A DNA stretch of 64,000 nucleotides, taken from positions 40,311 to 104,310 of the forward strand of contig NZ_KE384041.1 of NCBI RefSeq assembly GCF_000423565.1, given 5' to 3'. Below are positions 24,553-36,157 of the stretch, piece after piece. The notes beneath the pieces are model-generated. The model was not told where the DNA came from. It saw only the letters and a list, made by a program, of their open reading frames with translations, and made no database searches. Positions within the stretch are counted from its first letter, which is position 1. The number at the start of each line of letters is the position of its first letter. A program made the translations under genes and the position numbers. The stretch comes from Runella zeae DSM 19591 (GTDB lineage Bacteria; Bacteroidota; Bacteroidia; Cytophagales; Spirosomataceae).

Positions 24553-27492
24553 ATGATTCCATTACGTTTTTTATTGAAAAAATATATTTTAATAATAGGG
24601 TTTTTATTGGTGGCAAACGTGACCACTACAGCTCAACAAGCCACCATCAAAGAAACCACTCAACGCCTCAAAACGTATGCTTTTTCTGATCCTAATCCAG
24701 TGCCTAAACCCGGAAAAATCTATCCCTATTTTCGGTTTGATGGTTTTACGGATAAGCCCGTCATGAAAGATTGGAAGTTTATCGAACTCGAAAACGATTA
24801 TATCAAAGTGTATATCACGCCCGAAATTGGTGGAAAAATTTGGGGTGCTTACGAAAAATCCACCGATTTTCCTTTTGTGTATTTCAATCATGTCGTCAAA
24901 TTTCGGGATGTAGCCATGCGCGGGGCTTGGACTTCGGGAGGGATAGAAATCAATTTTGGAGACATCGGACATGCGCCCACAGTATCGGCTCCTGTAGATT
25001 ATTTTACCCGTACCAATTCCGACGGGAGCGTTAGTTGCTTTTTGGGAGCTTGGGATTGGTCGGCTCGAACGCGCTGGATGGTAGAAGTCAACCTCCCGAA
25101 AGATAAGGCGTATTTTACCACTAAGTCCCATTGGTACAATGCCACGCCTTTGGAGACGAGTTATTATCATTGGCTGAATGCGGGCTTCAAAGCCGCTGGC
25201 AATTTAGAATTTGTATTTCCGGGTACGCATTATGTAGGGCACAACGGCGAAGTAGGTACATGGCCCCGTGATTCGGTAGGACGTAATCTGAATTTTTATG
25301 AACAAAACAACTTTGGTTCCTATAAGTCTTATCATGTCCTTGGAAAACAGACCGATTTTTATGGCGGTTTTTGGCACAACGACAACATGGGCTTTGTTCG
25401 CTATTCGCCTTACCATGAGAAGCTTGGTAAAAAAATATGGATTTGGGGTCTGTCTCGACAGGGTATGATTTGGGATAAACTCCTGACCGATACCGACGGC
25501 CAATACGTAGAATTGCAGTCGGGGCGCTTGTTTAATCAAGCTTCTGAAGGCAGTATGTATAGTCCTTTTAAACACCTTTCTTTTATGCCTTACACGCATG
25601 ATAGTTGGACGGAGTACTGGTTTCCGGTCAAACAAACGCGAGGGTTGACCCATGCCACGCCGCGTGGTTCGATGAATGTAAGAGGAGCTGAAAACTGGCT
25701 TAAAATAGATTATTGTGCGGTTGCGTCGGTACAAGATACGTTGAAAGTATGGGAAGGAAATAGAGCGATTTTTGCTAAAAAATTAAACCTAAAACCCCTC
25801 CAAACATTTCGTGATTCGATACGTTGGACGGGGAATATAGAGTCTCTAAAAATCTTAGTGGGGACGGAGATACTCGCCAACGGGCATTCCAATAACACCG
25901 AACGACCATTGGAAGCGGCTAAAACATTTGATTGGAAGTCAGATTATGGCATTTATCTACACGCTAAAGACTTGATGAATCAGCGTAACTATATAGATTC
26001 GGATTCACTGCTACAGCATTTATTGCAAAAAAGCCCCTCTTTTAAGCCCGCGCAAGTTTTAAAAGCAGAGTTGGCTTATGTCAGAGGCGATATGGCGGAA
26101 GCAAGAGAGGAGGCAGATCTGACACTTGCCAACAACGCCTATGATGCCAAAGCAAATTTTATTGCGGGAATTGTCTATGAACGTCAGAAACAATGGGTAG
26201 CGGCCAAAGACCGTTTTGCCACTGCTTCGCTCGACCCTACCTATCGCGGTGCCGCGCTGTATCACTTGGCAAAGATTGCCGTCCATGAGAAAGACTATGC
26301 TAAAGCCTCTGAATTATTGCCACAAGTGCTAGAACGCCAAGCGGATCATTGGGATGCCAAAGTACTAAAAGTAATAGTACTGCGTCTTACCCAAAAACAC
26401 ACATTGGCTCTGCAAAAGGCCAAAGAAATTTTACAAAACGACCCGCTCAATCATTGGGTGCGTTTTGAAATAGCTCAGATTACGCAACAGACCGAAGACA
26501 AGAAACTTGCCTCTGAGATGATTCGTAGTGAATTGCCTTTTGAGACGTATCTCGAAGTGGCGATTGAGTATGAGAAACTTGGACTATACCGCGAGAGCCT
26601 TGACGTGTTGATGTCGTCTCCATCTCACCCAGCGGTGGCTCTTTGGAAAGCTTTTTTATGGGATAAACTAAATCAAAAAAATGAATCAGAGAGGGCATTA
26701 GAGGCGGCTATAGTGGCCTCTCCTGAAGGAATTTTTCCGTTTCGTAACGAGACCGCCGCCGTCTTGCGGTGGGCTTTGACACAAAAACCTCATTGGAAAT
26801 TACGCTATTACTTACATCTTTCGGAGGCTGCCGTTCGCCCCAATGTAGTCTTGAGTGATTTTACTGAAATTGAAGGAGGCGAGATGCCCGATTTTGCTCC
26901 CTACTATCTGTATAAAGCTGAAGTACTCAAAACTGACAAAATCCACGCAAAAGCTGCGCTCGAAAAAGCCTACGAATTGACCCCTAATAGTTGGCGTACG
27001 GTAAAAACACTCTCAGATTTTTATGCGGCTAATGGTGAATTGCCTAAAGCTTTGGCGCTTCATGAAAGTTTTTCAAAACTACCCAAGCAAGACCACGAAG
27101 TATATATTTTGGGACAGCAACGCGCCCAACTTCTCAAGGCCGCAAGACGCTACAAGGAAGCCATCGACTTGATGAAATCGCTTACTATTTTGCCCAATGA
27201 AGGTGCTTCGGGCGCTCATGCACTTTTTAGAGAATTGAATATCAGGTATGCTGCTGACTTGTTCAAAAACAAGAAATACAAAGAGGCCAAACTGTTTTTG
27301 ACCCAAGCCGAAACTTGGCCCGAAAATCTAGGCTCGGGGGAGCCTTATGACCCCGACAATCGTTTGACTGCTTTTTTGAAAAAAACAATTGACCTAAAAA
27401 TGGCTAAAAAAGCAGTGGATGTCAACGAGACTACCCAACTTGCCAAACAACTCAGCAAGAGCGATTTAGGGTTGTGGGAGTTATTTCAATAA
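24553..27492 (+). CDS. Exported DUF5107 protein with C-terminal TPR repeats
   Basis: A 979-residue protein: signal peptide (about 1-28, ending TTAQ), an N-terminal DUF5107 domain (about 50-440, with GGKIWGAYEK, GGIEINFGDIGH and HNGEVGTWP segments resembling a galactose-mutarotase-like carbohydrate-binding sandwich), then tetratricopeptide-type helical repeats (about 470-930). The family often accompanies carbohydrate-uptake loci in Bacteroidota, and here it follows a SusC-SusD pair after a terminator and repeat region. A role in sugar handling is an inference; no catalytic residues are evident. Confidence 0.8.
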   Translation: MIPLRFLLKKYILIIGFLLVANVTTTAQQATIKETTQRLKTYAFSDPNPVPKPGKIYPYFRFDGFTDKPVMKDWKFIELENDYIKVYITPEIGGKIWGAYEKSTDFPFVYFNHVVKFRDVAMRGAWTSGGIEINFGDIGHAPTVSAPVDYFTRTNSDGSVSCFLGAWDWSARTRWMVEVNLPKDKAYFTTKSHWYNATPLETSYYHWLNAGFKAAGNLEFVFPGTHYVGHNGEVGTWPRDSVGRNLNFYEQNNFGSYKSYHVLGKQTDFYGGFWHNDNMGFVRYSPYHEKLGKKIWIWGLSRQGMIWDKLLTDTDGQYVELQSGRLFNQASEGSMYSPFKHLSFMPYTHDSWTEYWFPVKQTRGLTHATPRGSMNVRGAENWLKIDYCAVASVQDTLKVWEGNRAIFAKKLNLKPLQTFRDSIRWTGNIESLKILVGTEILANGHSNNTERPLEAAKTFDWKSDYGIYLHAKDLMNQRNYIDSDSLLQHLLQKSPSFKPAQVLKAELAYVRGDMAEAREEADLTLANNAYDAKANFIAGIVYERQKQWVAAKDRFATASLDPTYRGAALYHLAKIAVHEKDYAKASELLPQVLERQADHWDAKVLKVIVLRLTQKHTLALQKAKEILQNDPLNHWVRFEIAQITQQTEDKKLASEMIRSELPFETYLEVAIEYEKLGLYRESLDVLMSSPSHPAVALWKAFLWDKLNQKNESERALEAAIVASPEGIFPFRNETAAVLRWALTQKPHWKLRYYLHLSEAAVRPNVVLSDFTEIEGGEMPDFAPYYLYKAEVLKTDKIHAKAALEKAYELTPNSWRTVKTLSDFYAANGELPKALALHESFSKLPKQDHEVYILGQQRAQLLKAARRYKEAIDLMKSLTILPNEGASGAHALFRELNIRYAADLFKNKKYKEAKLFLTQAETWPENLGSGEPYDPDNRLTAFLKKTIDLKMAKKAVDVNETTQLAKQLSKSDLGLWELFQ

Positions 27493-27559
27493 AAATTGGT
27501 TGATTCAACGGAGTTTTTGCCCTATTTTGTCTCCTTTATCAAACCATTCAATTGAAGCT

Positions 27560-28315
27560 ATGGGTAAAAGAATTATTTTTATAACAGGTAGTAGTCGAGG
27601 TATTGGCAAGGCGGTTGCCACTCATTTTTTAGCACATTCGTCCCAAGATTTGGTGGTAGGTACTGCCCGTACTGCGCCCGATGAATCATGGTCGAAGGCC
27701 AATTTTATCGGTATTGAAGAGGATTTGAGCAATTTGGAAGGCTGCGAAAATACCATGAAACGCTGGAAACAAATCGTAGAAGACCACCCCTCATCCTCTC
27801 TTGTATTCATTAACAATGCGGGGCGTTTGGGCGAAATAGAACCCTCTTATCATGTGCCAGCGGCAGATTTGGCTAAAACTATTTTTTTGAACATGACCGC
27901 ACCCATGATTCTCCAAAATTACTTTGTAGGCTTGGCAGTTACTAAAAATATACCTTTGGAAGTTGTCAACATTTCGTCGGGAGCGGCCAAGCACGAATAT
28001 TATGGCTGGAGTGGATATTGCTCTACGAAAGCAGGCTTTTTGATGGCCTCGCAGGTATTGGCGCTCGAAATCAATCAATTGCACCATCCTGTCAAGGTTT
28101 GGAACTTAGCACCGGGCGTCGTAAATACCGCCATGCAAGATGAGATTCGTTCGCGCACTCCTGAGCAGTTTGCTGAGGTAGAGCGTTTTAAGGCTTTGTA
28201 TGCCGAAGGTAAGTTGCGCTCGCCAGAGAGTGTGGCGGCCTTTATTGATAAGGCGCTTGGCAACGAAAAATTTCAAAATGGAGGTTTTTATGACATTCGA
28301 GACCTTGAACACTAA
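27560..28315 (+). CDS. Short-chain dehydrogenase (sepiapterin-reductase-like)
   Basis: A 251-residue SDR. ATG at 27560 is chosen, since it puts the glycine motif ITGSSRGIGKA at the usual distance from the N-terminus; 20 codons of open frame upstream have no support. Other motifs: FINNAG, NISSGAA (catalytic serine) and SGYCSTKAG (YxxxK). The pattern resembles sepiapterin or benzil reductases. It sits between the DUF5107 and CRTAC1-like genes, 5 bp before the latter, so it is in the same transcript. Confidence 0.87.
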   Translation: MGKRIIFITGSSRGIGKAVATHFLAHSSQDLVVGTARTAPDESWSKANFIGIEEDLSNLEGCENTMKRWKQIVEDHPSSSLVFINNAGRLGEIEPSYHVPAADLAKTIFLNMTAPMILQNYFVGLAVTKNIPLEVVNISSGAAKHEYYGWSGYCSTKAGFLMASQVLALEINQLHHPVKVWNLAPGVVNTAMQDEIRSRTPEQFAEVERFKALYAEGKLRSPESVAAFIDKALGNEKFQNGGFYDIRDLEH

Positions 28316-28320
28316 CTTAC

Positions 28321-31300
28321 ATGTTTCGACCAAAATCGTTTTTGTTGCTTTTAGGGACACTACTTGTTTCGGCCTGTAAAAATTCTTCTGATACACTCTT
28401 TACTCGCCTTGATGCCGATGATACGGGCATAGCTTTCAACAATTTTGTTGAAGAAGATGCCGAAAACAACGTTTTGAAATACGGGTACTTCTACAACGGT
28501 GGTGGCGTAGGGGCCGGGGATTTTAACAACGATGGCCTCGTGGATTTGTATTTTACGGGCAATATGGTGGCCGATAAACTCTACCTCAATACCTCCAAAC
28601 CTGACGAAGGAATCACTTTTGAAGATGTCACGGATGCGGCAGGTATCAAGCACTCGGGCTGGAAAACGGGCGTTTCGGTGGTGGATATTAATAATGACGG
28701 TTGGCTCGATATTTACGTGTGTCGCTCAGGAGCCGAAGATCCTAATTTGCGCAAAAATCTACTGTATATCAATCAAGGTAAAACCGAGGCTGGTGTAAAG
28801 TTTGTCGAAAAAGCCGCCGAATATGGACTAGACGACCCTTCTTATACCACACAGGCGGCCTTTTTTGACTACGATAAGGATGGTGATTTAGATTGTTTTT
28901 TGCTCAATCACTCTATCCAAGATTACGCCGGATTTAGTCAATTGATTGCCGATTATCGGCAGCAGCCTGATCCCCGATATGGTAGTAAATTGATGCGAAA
29001 CGAAGGAGGTAAATACGTGGATGTGTCGCACGAAATGGGCTTGATTAACAATATGTTGAGTTTTGGATTGGGTGTCAATATAGCTGATTTCAATAACGAC
29101 GGCTGGCTAGATTTGTATGTCTCCAACGACTACAACGAAAACGATTATTTTTATCTCAATCAGGAGGGCAAAACGTTCAAAGAAAGCATTAGAGAAACGG
29201 TAGGAAGTACTTCACTTTATTCGATGGGGACTGACGCCGCCGACATCAACAACGACGGCTGGGCGGATATTGTGACGCTTGATATGCTACCCAGCCAAAA
29301 CGAACGTATCAAGCTTACGGCAGGCGATGATAACTACGACAAATATCAATCACTTCTCAGAGCAGGGTTTCATCATCAGACCATGCGCAATATGCTGCAA
29401 CTGAACATGGGTGTGAATCCAAATAAAGCAAGCCAAGAAAAAGCAGCGATACCGGTGTTTTCGGAAATAGGGCAACTTGCGGGAGTTTCCAATACCGACT
29501 GGAGTTGGTCGGCACTTTTTGCGGATTTTGACAATGACGGGTTCAAGGATTTGTTTGTGACCAATGGCTATGCGCGTGACTATACCAATATGGAGTTTTT
29601 GAAGTATTCGGCTGATATTCAGGTGGAATCAAACAATACTGGAAAGGTGCCGAGTCAAATGGACGTCATTGCCAAAATGCCTCCCATCAATGAGCCTAAC
29701 TACGTGTTCAGAAATCGAGGTGTATCAGCAGAGGGTGCTTGGGAGGGGAGTTTTGACAACAAAGTAAAAGACTGGGGCTTTGACCAGCCAAGTCAGTCAA
29801 ATGGAGCTATATACGCAGATTTGGACAACGACGGCGACCTTGATTTGGTGACGAACAATACCAACGAAAAGGCTTTTGTGTATCAAAACAATGCTCAACA
29901 AAAAAGCCCTACTAACCATCTCAGCGTGGCTTTGAAAGCCCCAAGCGAAGCCTTAAAAATAGGGTCTAAAGTAACAGTTTTTACAAAAAAAGGAACGCAA
30001 ACGCTCGAATTTCAGCCCGTTAGAGGTTTTCAGTCTGCTATGTATGTTCCTTTGCATTTTGGGTTGGCAGATGTGTCGCAAGTAGATTCGCTCATAGTCA
30101 AATGGACTGACCAAAAAACACAAGTCATCAAAGCTCCTCAGGTCAATCAAACAATTCAGGCCGATTATGCGCAATCAATGCCGAGGCAAGAAAGTATTCC
30201 TGCTCTTTCTTCTTTTTTGACCTACACGGGAGATTTGATGTCCGTTTTGTCTGCCAATGCCATCAATGATTTCAAAATCCAGACTTTGCTCCCTCAAATG
30301 CTTTCGGGCGTAGGGCCTTGTTTGGCCAAAGGAGATTTCAACGGAGACGGTCGTTTGGATGTTTTTGTGGGGGCACCCAAAGGGCAAGCGGATGTTTTGT
30401 ACCTACAAAATTCCAATGGATTTGTGAAAAGCCCGCAGCCTGAGTTTGAAAAAGATGCCTCCTTTGAATCTTCATGCGCCTTACTTTTTGATGCTGATGG
30501 TGACAAAGATTTAGACGTGGCGGTAGTCAGTGGAGGTTATGCTTTATCGGCCACTGATTCGTTGTTACAGCCTCGTTTGTACCTCAATCAAAACGGAAAA
30601 TTAAAACGCCACCGTGGAGGGCAGTTGTCGGCTTTACGCCTCAATGCCACCGTAGTCAAAGCCGCTGATATTGATGCCGATGGCGACCAAGATTTGTTTA
30701 TTGGCGCACATTGCGTGCCTGGGCGTTTTCCTGAAGCGCAGGCGTCGGTATTGCTGCGAAACGAAGGGCGAGGCAATTTTTCTGTCATCAGATCTTTTGC
30801 GCATTCGTCGCTCGTTACTGGGGCGGCATTTTCGGATTTTAATAATGACAAAAAGCCAGATTTGCTACTGGTAGGCGAATGGATGAAGCCAGTGGTGTAT
30901 CTCAATCAAGGTGATAAATGGATAGCCGACGAAACGAAAACCAACGCCTTGTTGCCTACTTTGGCACATAGTTTACTCCAAGCCGACCTCGATGGTGACG
31001 GCGACGATGATTTTGTAGTAGGCAATATGGGGCTTAATACCCAATACCATGTCACCTCAGGTGATAAGCTCAAGTTGTACTATAAAGATTTTACGGGCAA
31101 TGGCGGTATCGTACCCATTGTATCGTTGTTTCAGGAAGAAAAAGAGTATCCCTACGCTAGTCGTGATGAATTGCTAGATCAATTACCATTTTTGAAAAAG
31201 AAATTTCCTGATTATGTAAGCTATTCTAAAGCTACACTGAGCGATATTTTGGAAAATGATATTTTGAGAACCGCCTTTCTGCTGAGTGCCGACGAACTAC

Positions 31301-31647
31301 GCACCGGGATTTTGTGGAATGAGAAGGGTACTTTGGTATTTAAGGCTTTGCCTACTGAAGCACAATACGCCCCCGTATATGCTTTGGAAGTGATGGATGT
31401 AGACAAAGATCAAAAACTTGACTTAATAATAGGAGGAAACATAGAAAGAGCCCGAATCCGTCTCGGTAAAATGGATGCCAGCCGAGGACAGCTATTTTTC
31501 AATAAAGGCAGCCACATTTTCGCTCCTGTGGGAGCAGTGCAATCGGGCCTTCATATCAACGGCGAGCTGCGCTCAATGGCAGTTGTCAATGATTTGTTAG
31601 TGTTTGGAGTATACAATCAATCGGTAGGGGTATATCGACGACCTTAA
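28321..31647 (+). CDS. CRTAC1-like lipoprotein with FG-GAP/VCBS repeats and ASPIC/UnbV domain
   Basis: A 1108-residue predicted lipoprotein (lipobox VSAC, mature from about C19). Multiple calcium-binding FG-GAP/VCBS units of the form D-x-N-x-D-G-x-x-D-L-Y (for example DFNNDGLVDLYFTGN, DINNDGWLDIYVCR, DFNNDGWLDLYVSND, DLDNDGDLDLVTNN) suggest a seven-bladed propeller in each half. An ASPIC/UnbV domain lies between them (about 530-620, IGSKVTVFTKKGTQTLEFQPVRGFQS). Proteins of this type are frequent next to SusC-SusD loci and are thought to bind surface glycans. It ends a group of three co-oriented genes with DUF5107 and SDR. Confidence 0.9.
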   Translation: MFRPKSFLLLLGTLLVSACKNSSDTLFTRLDADDTGIAFNNFVEEDAENNVLKYGYFYNGGGVGAGDFNNDGLVDLYFTGNMVADKLYLNTSKPDEGITFEDVTDAAGIKHSGWKTGVSVVDINNDGWLDIYVCRSGAEDPNLRKNLLYINQGKTEAGVKFVEKAAEYGLDDPSYTTQAAFFDYDKDGDLDCFLLNHSIQDYAGFSQLIADYRQQPDPRYGSKLMRNEGGKYVDVSHEMGLINNMLSFGLGVNIADFNNDGWLDLYVSNDYNENDYFYLNQEGKTFKESIRETVGSTSLYSMGTDAADINNDGWADIVTLDMLPSQNERIKLTAGDDNYDKYQSLLRAGFHHQTMRNMLQLNMGVNPNKASQEKAAIPVFSEIGQLAGVSNTDWSWSALFADFDNDGFKDLFVTNGYARDYTNMEFLKYSADIQVESNNTGKVPSQMDVIAKMPPINEPNYVFRNRGVSAEGAWEGSFDNKVKDWGFDQPSQSNGAIYADLDNDGDLDLVTNNTNEKAFVYQNNAQQKSPTNHLSVALKAPSEALKIGSKVTVFTKKGTQTLEFQPVRGFQSAMYVPLHFGLADVSQVDSLIVKWTDQKTQVIKAPQVNQTIQADYAQSMPRQESIPALSSFLTYTGDLMSVLSANAINDFKIQTLLPQMLSGVGPCLAKGDFNGDGRLDVFVGAPKGQADVLYLQNSNGFVKSPQPEFEKDASFESSCALLFDADGDKDLDVAVVSGGYALSATDSLLQPRLYLNQNGKLKRHRGGQLSALRLNATVVKAADIDADGDQDLFIGAHCVPGRFPEAQASVLLRNEGRGNFSVIRSFAHSSLVTGAAFSDFNNDKKPDLLLVGEWMKPVVYLNQGDKWIADETKTNALLPTLAHSLLQADLDGDGDDDFVVGNMGLNTQYHVTSGDKLKLYYKDFTGNGGIVPIVSLFQEEKEYPYASRDELLDQLPFLKKKFPDYVSYSKATLSDILENDILRTAFLLSADELRTGILWNEKGTLVFKALPTEAQYAPVYALEVMDVDKDQKLDLIIGGNIERARIRLGKMDASRGQLFFNKGSHIFAPVGAVQSGLHINGELRSMAVVNDLLVFGVYNQSVGVYRRP

Positions 31648-31657
31648 ACGCGCAATA

Positions 31658-31690
31658 TTTAGGATTTTTGGCTAAATTATTGTATCTTTA
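31658..31690 (+). promoter_or_regulatory. Candidate promoter for gyrB
   Basis: TATCTTTA at 31683-31690 matches the TAnnTTTG consensus except at the last base; TTTA at 31658-31661 lies about 21 bp upstream. The leader would be about 55 nt. Confidence 0.35.
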
Positions 31691-31748
31691 CGCGTTAAAA
31701 AATTGAAATATTTTCAGAAATAAGTACCCTATTTGTTACCAAAACTAA

Positions 31749-33722
<1,974 letters not shown>

Positions 33723-33760
33723 AGACGAGTTGAACTAGTGTTAAGAAACTATTAAATTGA

Positions 33761-33797
33761 GCCACTCATCCACTGGATTGAGTGGCATATTTTTTTT
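33761..33797 (+). terminator. Intrinsic terminator of gyrB
   Basis: GCCACTCA (33761-33768) pairs with TGAGTGGC (33779-33786), followed by a run of T residues (33790-33797). Confidence 0.85.
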
Positions 33798-33803
33798 ATG
33801 CTT

Positions 33804-33811
33804 TAATTTTG
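33804..33811 (+). promoter_or_regulatory. Candidate -7 element for ppk1
   Basis: TAATTTTG fits TAnnTTTG, 37 bp before the ppk1 start and just after the gyrB terminator. The -33 region overlaps the terminator and is weak (TTG at 33778-33780). Confidence 0.45.
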
Positions 33812-33847
33812 AAAAAAATATCATCGCCCTAAATACCCAACGAATAT

Positions 33848-36154
33848 ATGCCCAACCATTCCCAATCTTCAGAAAATCGAAAAGGAGGATTTTCCTCTCT
33901 CTTTTCATTTATCCGTGAGCGACGAGAACCGAAAGAAGGGCAACCACCTTTGGAAGAAACTGACCGTTTTTCGCGCTCTGCCGAACGGGTAAGCCAGACT
34001 ATTGAACAGAGTAATTTTATCAGCCGTGATTTGAGTTGGTTACAGTTTAATTTTCGAGTACTCGACCAAGCCCGTAGTACCCGGCGTACGCTTTTTGAAC
34101 GTATGAAATTTCTGGCTATTTCAGACTCTAATTTAGATGAGTTTTTTACGATTCGAGTCGGTAGCTTGTACAACTACCTCGATTTTGGAAAAGAAAGGGT
34201 CGATTATTCTGGCTTACGCGAAATCCCATTTCGTAAGGCTCTTTTGTCGGCTATTCATCGATTTGCCCAGGAGCAAGACGACGTATTTGAAAACGATTTG
34301 TTGCCTTTGTTTGAACAGCATAATCTAAAACTAGGGCGTTGGTCAGATTTGGACGAAGACGAGAGAAAAGAAGTAGGGAAGTACTTTGATCGGACTATTT
34401 ATCCGATGCTTACCCCGATGCTGTTTGACTATACCCATACTTTTCCGGTACTATTGGCTAAAACATTGATTTTTGCGGTAGTAACCAAGATTAGCGAAAA
34501 AGCAAAAGATGACGAAGAAAACCGCAAAATTTCGTTTGTTCAGATTCCAGCCAATTTGCCAAGGTTTTATACCATAGAGCGTAAAAGTGGTGAGATATTG
34601 TTTTTACCCATTGAAGAAATCATCCGTTATGAACTCAAAAAACTTTACCGAAACGTAGAGATTATCGATATGCACTTGTTCCGAATCGTCAGGAATGGGG
34701 ATTTTTCGATTGAAGAAAACGATGATGTCGAAAACGATTTTTTGGATGAAGTAAAACAAAAACTCAAAACGCGGCGACTAGGGCGTGTGGTACGCATGGA
34801 AATTGAAGCAAATACCTCAGAATGGTTGCTCAATCTGGTCAAAAAACGTTGGGAAATAGACGATTACAATGTATTTGTATGTAAGCACTTATTGGATTTT
34901 ACGTGCTTGTGGCAAATCATAAAGTATCCCGAATTTTCGGAGCTTGTACCACCGCCACCGCCACCAGTGTCGCCATTAGGAGTAGATCATGAAAAAATGG
35001 TGGAAGATATCTTTGGAACCATCAAAGAAGGCGATATCATGCTCCATCATCCTTACAACAATTTCGAACCAGTTTTGCAATTATTGGAAGAGGCGGCCGA
35101 AGATCCCAAGGTATTGGCTATAAAACTTACCATTTATCGATTGGCCAAAAAATCGCGAGTGACCGCCGCCCTGCTCAAGGCCGCTGAAAATGGCAAACAC
35201 GTTTCGGTATTGTTTGAAGTGAAGGCAAGATTTGACGAAGAAAACAACATGCGTGAAGCCCAACGGCTCCAAAAGGCAGGTTGCTTTGTGATATATGGCA
35301 TTAGTCGTTTCAAGACCCATACCAAACTATTGCAAGTAGTGAGGGCAGAAGAGCACGGAGTGGTGAGCTATTCACATCTAGCAAGTGGAAATTACAACGA
35401 AGAAACTGCAAAATTATATACCGATATTGGACTTCTCACTTGTGACGAAGTCTATAATCGAGACATTACGGAGTTTTTTAATGTAATTACAGGTCATTCT
35501 TTACCCAATGATTACCAGTATTTGATTACGGCACCACGTGATATGCGTAAGCAAATTCTAAAGCTGATTCAGCAAGAGGCGGTCAATGCTCAGGCTGGTT
35601 TGCCGAGTGGAATTTGTATTAAAATCAACTCATTGGAAGATAAAGCAACCATCGAAGAACTGTATAAAGCCTCTCAAGCAGGTGTGCCTATTCGGTTGAT
35701 TGTCAGGGGAATTTGCTGTTTGCGGCCAGCTCGTAAGGGATTGAGTGAAAATATTACTGTACGCTCTATTGTAGGAGATTTCTTAGAACATACGCGAATT
35801 TTTTATTTTCACAACAACGACAATCCCAAAGTATATGGCGGCAGTGCTGATGTGATGGTACGTTCGTTTGACCGGCGGATTGAGTCCGTTTTTGCTTTTG
35901 TCAATCCCCGAGTAAAACAGGAAGCGATTCATATCCTAGATTATAATCTTCGCGACAATGTCAATGCCTATGATATGTTGGAAGACGGCAACTACGTCAA
36001 GTGTAGAGAAGAAGAAAACAAAGAACCTTTTAATATTCACGAACGATTCTTTCATGTGACAATGGAAGAAGTAATGAATACGCGGCTTTTTTTGACTCCT
36101 CCTACAGAAACAACTGATGAATCTACTTCTGAACTTTCTGAATCTGAAGCCTAA
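33848..36154 (+). CDS. ppk1: Polyphosphate kinase 1
   Basis: A 768-residue PPK1. It opens (after a variable N-terminal 55 residues) with the family block FISRDLSWLQFNFRVLDQA and the phospholipase-D-like catalytic domains follow. H491 in KTHTKLL and H648 in LEHTRIF correspond to the two catalytic histidines of the E. coli enzyme (H435 and H592); their spacing of 157 residues is identical. PPK1 transfers the gamma-phosphate of ATP onto inorganic polyphosphate. The C-terminal 20 residues are Ser/Thr/Glu-rich and variable. It is followed by a secreted phosphodiesterase-like gene after 3 bp. Confidence 0.96.
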   Translation: MPNHSQSSENRKGGFSSLFSFIRERREPKEGQPPLEETDRFSRSAERVSQTIEQSNFISRDLSWLQFNFRVLDQARSTRRTLFERMKFLAISDSNLDEFFTIRVGSLYNYLDFGKERVDYSGLREIPFRKALLSAIHRFAQEQDDVFENDLLPLFEQHNLKLGRWSDLDEDERKEVGKYFDRTIYPMLTPMLFDYTHTFPVLLAKTLIFAVVTKISEKAKDDEENRKISFVQIPANLPRFYTIERKSGEILFLPIEEIIRYELKKLYRNVEIIDMHLFRIVRNGDFSIEENDDVENDFLDEVKQKLKTRRLGRVVRMEIEANTSEWLLNLVKKRWEIDDYNVFVCKHLLDFTCLWQIIKYPEFSELVPPPPPPVSPLGVDHEKMVEDIFGTIKEGDIMLHHPYNNFEPVLQLLEEAAEDPKVLAIKLTIYRLAKKSRVTAALLKAAENGKHVSVLFEVKARFDEENNMREAQRLQKAGCFVIYGISRFKTHTKLLQVVRAEEHGVVSYSHLASGNYNEETAKLYTDIGLLTCDEVYNRDITEFFNVITGHSLPNDYQYLITAPRDMRKQILKLIQQEAVNAQAGLPSGICIKINSLEDKATIEELYKASQAGVPIRLIVRGICCLRPARKGLSENITVRSIVGDFLEHTRIFYFHNNDNPKVYGGSADVMVRSFDRRIESVFAFVNPRVKQEAIHILDYNLRDNVNAYDMLEDGNYVKCREEENKEPFNIHERFFHVTMEEVMNTRLFLTPPTETTDESTSELSESEA

Positions 36155-36157
36155 AAA

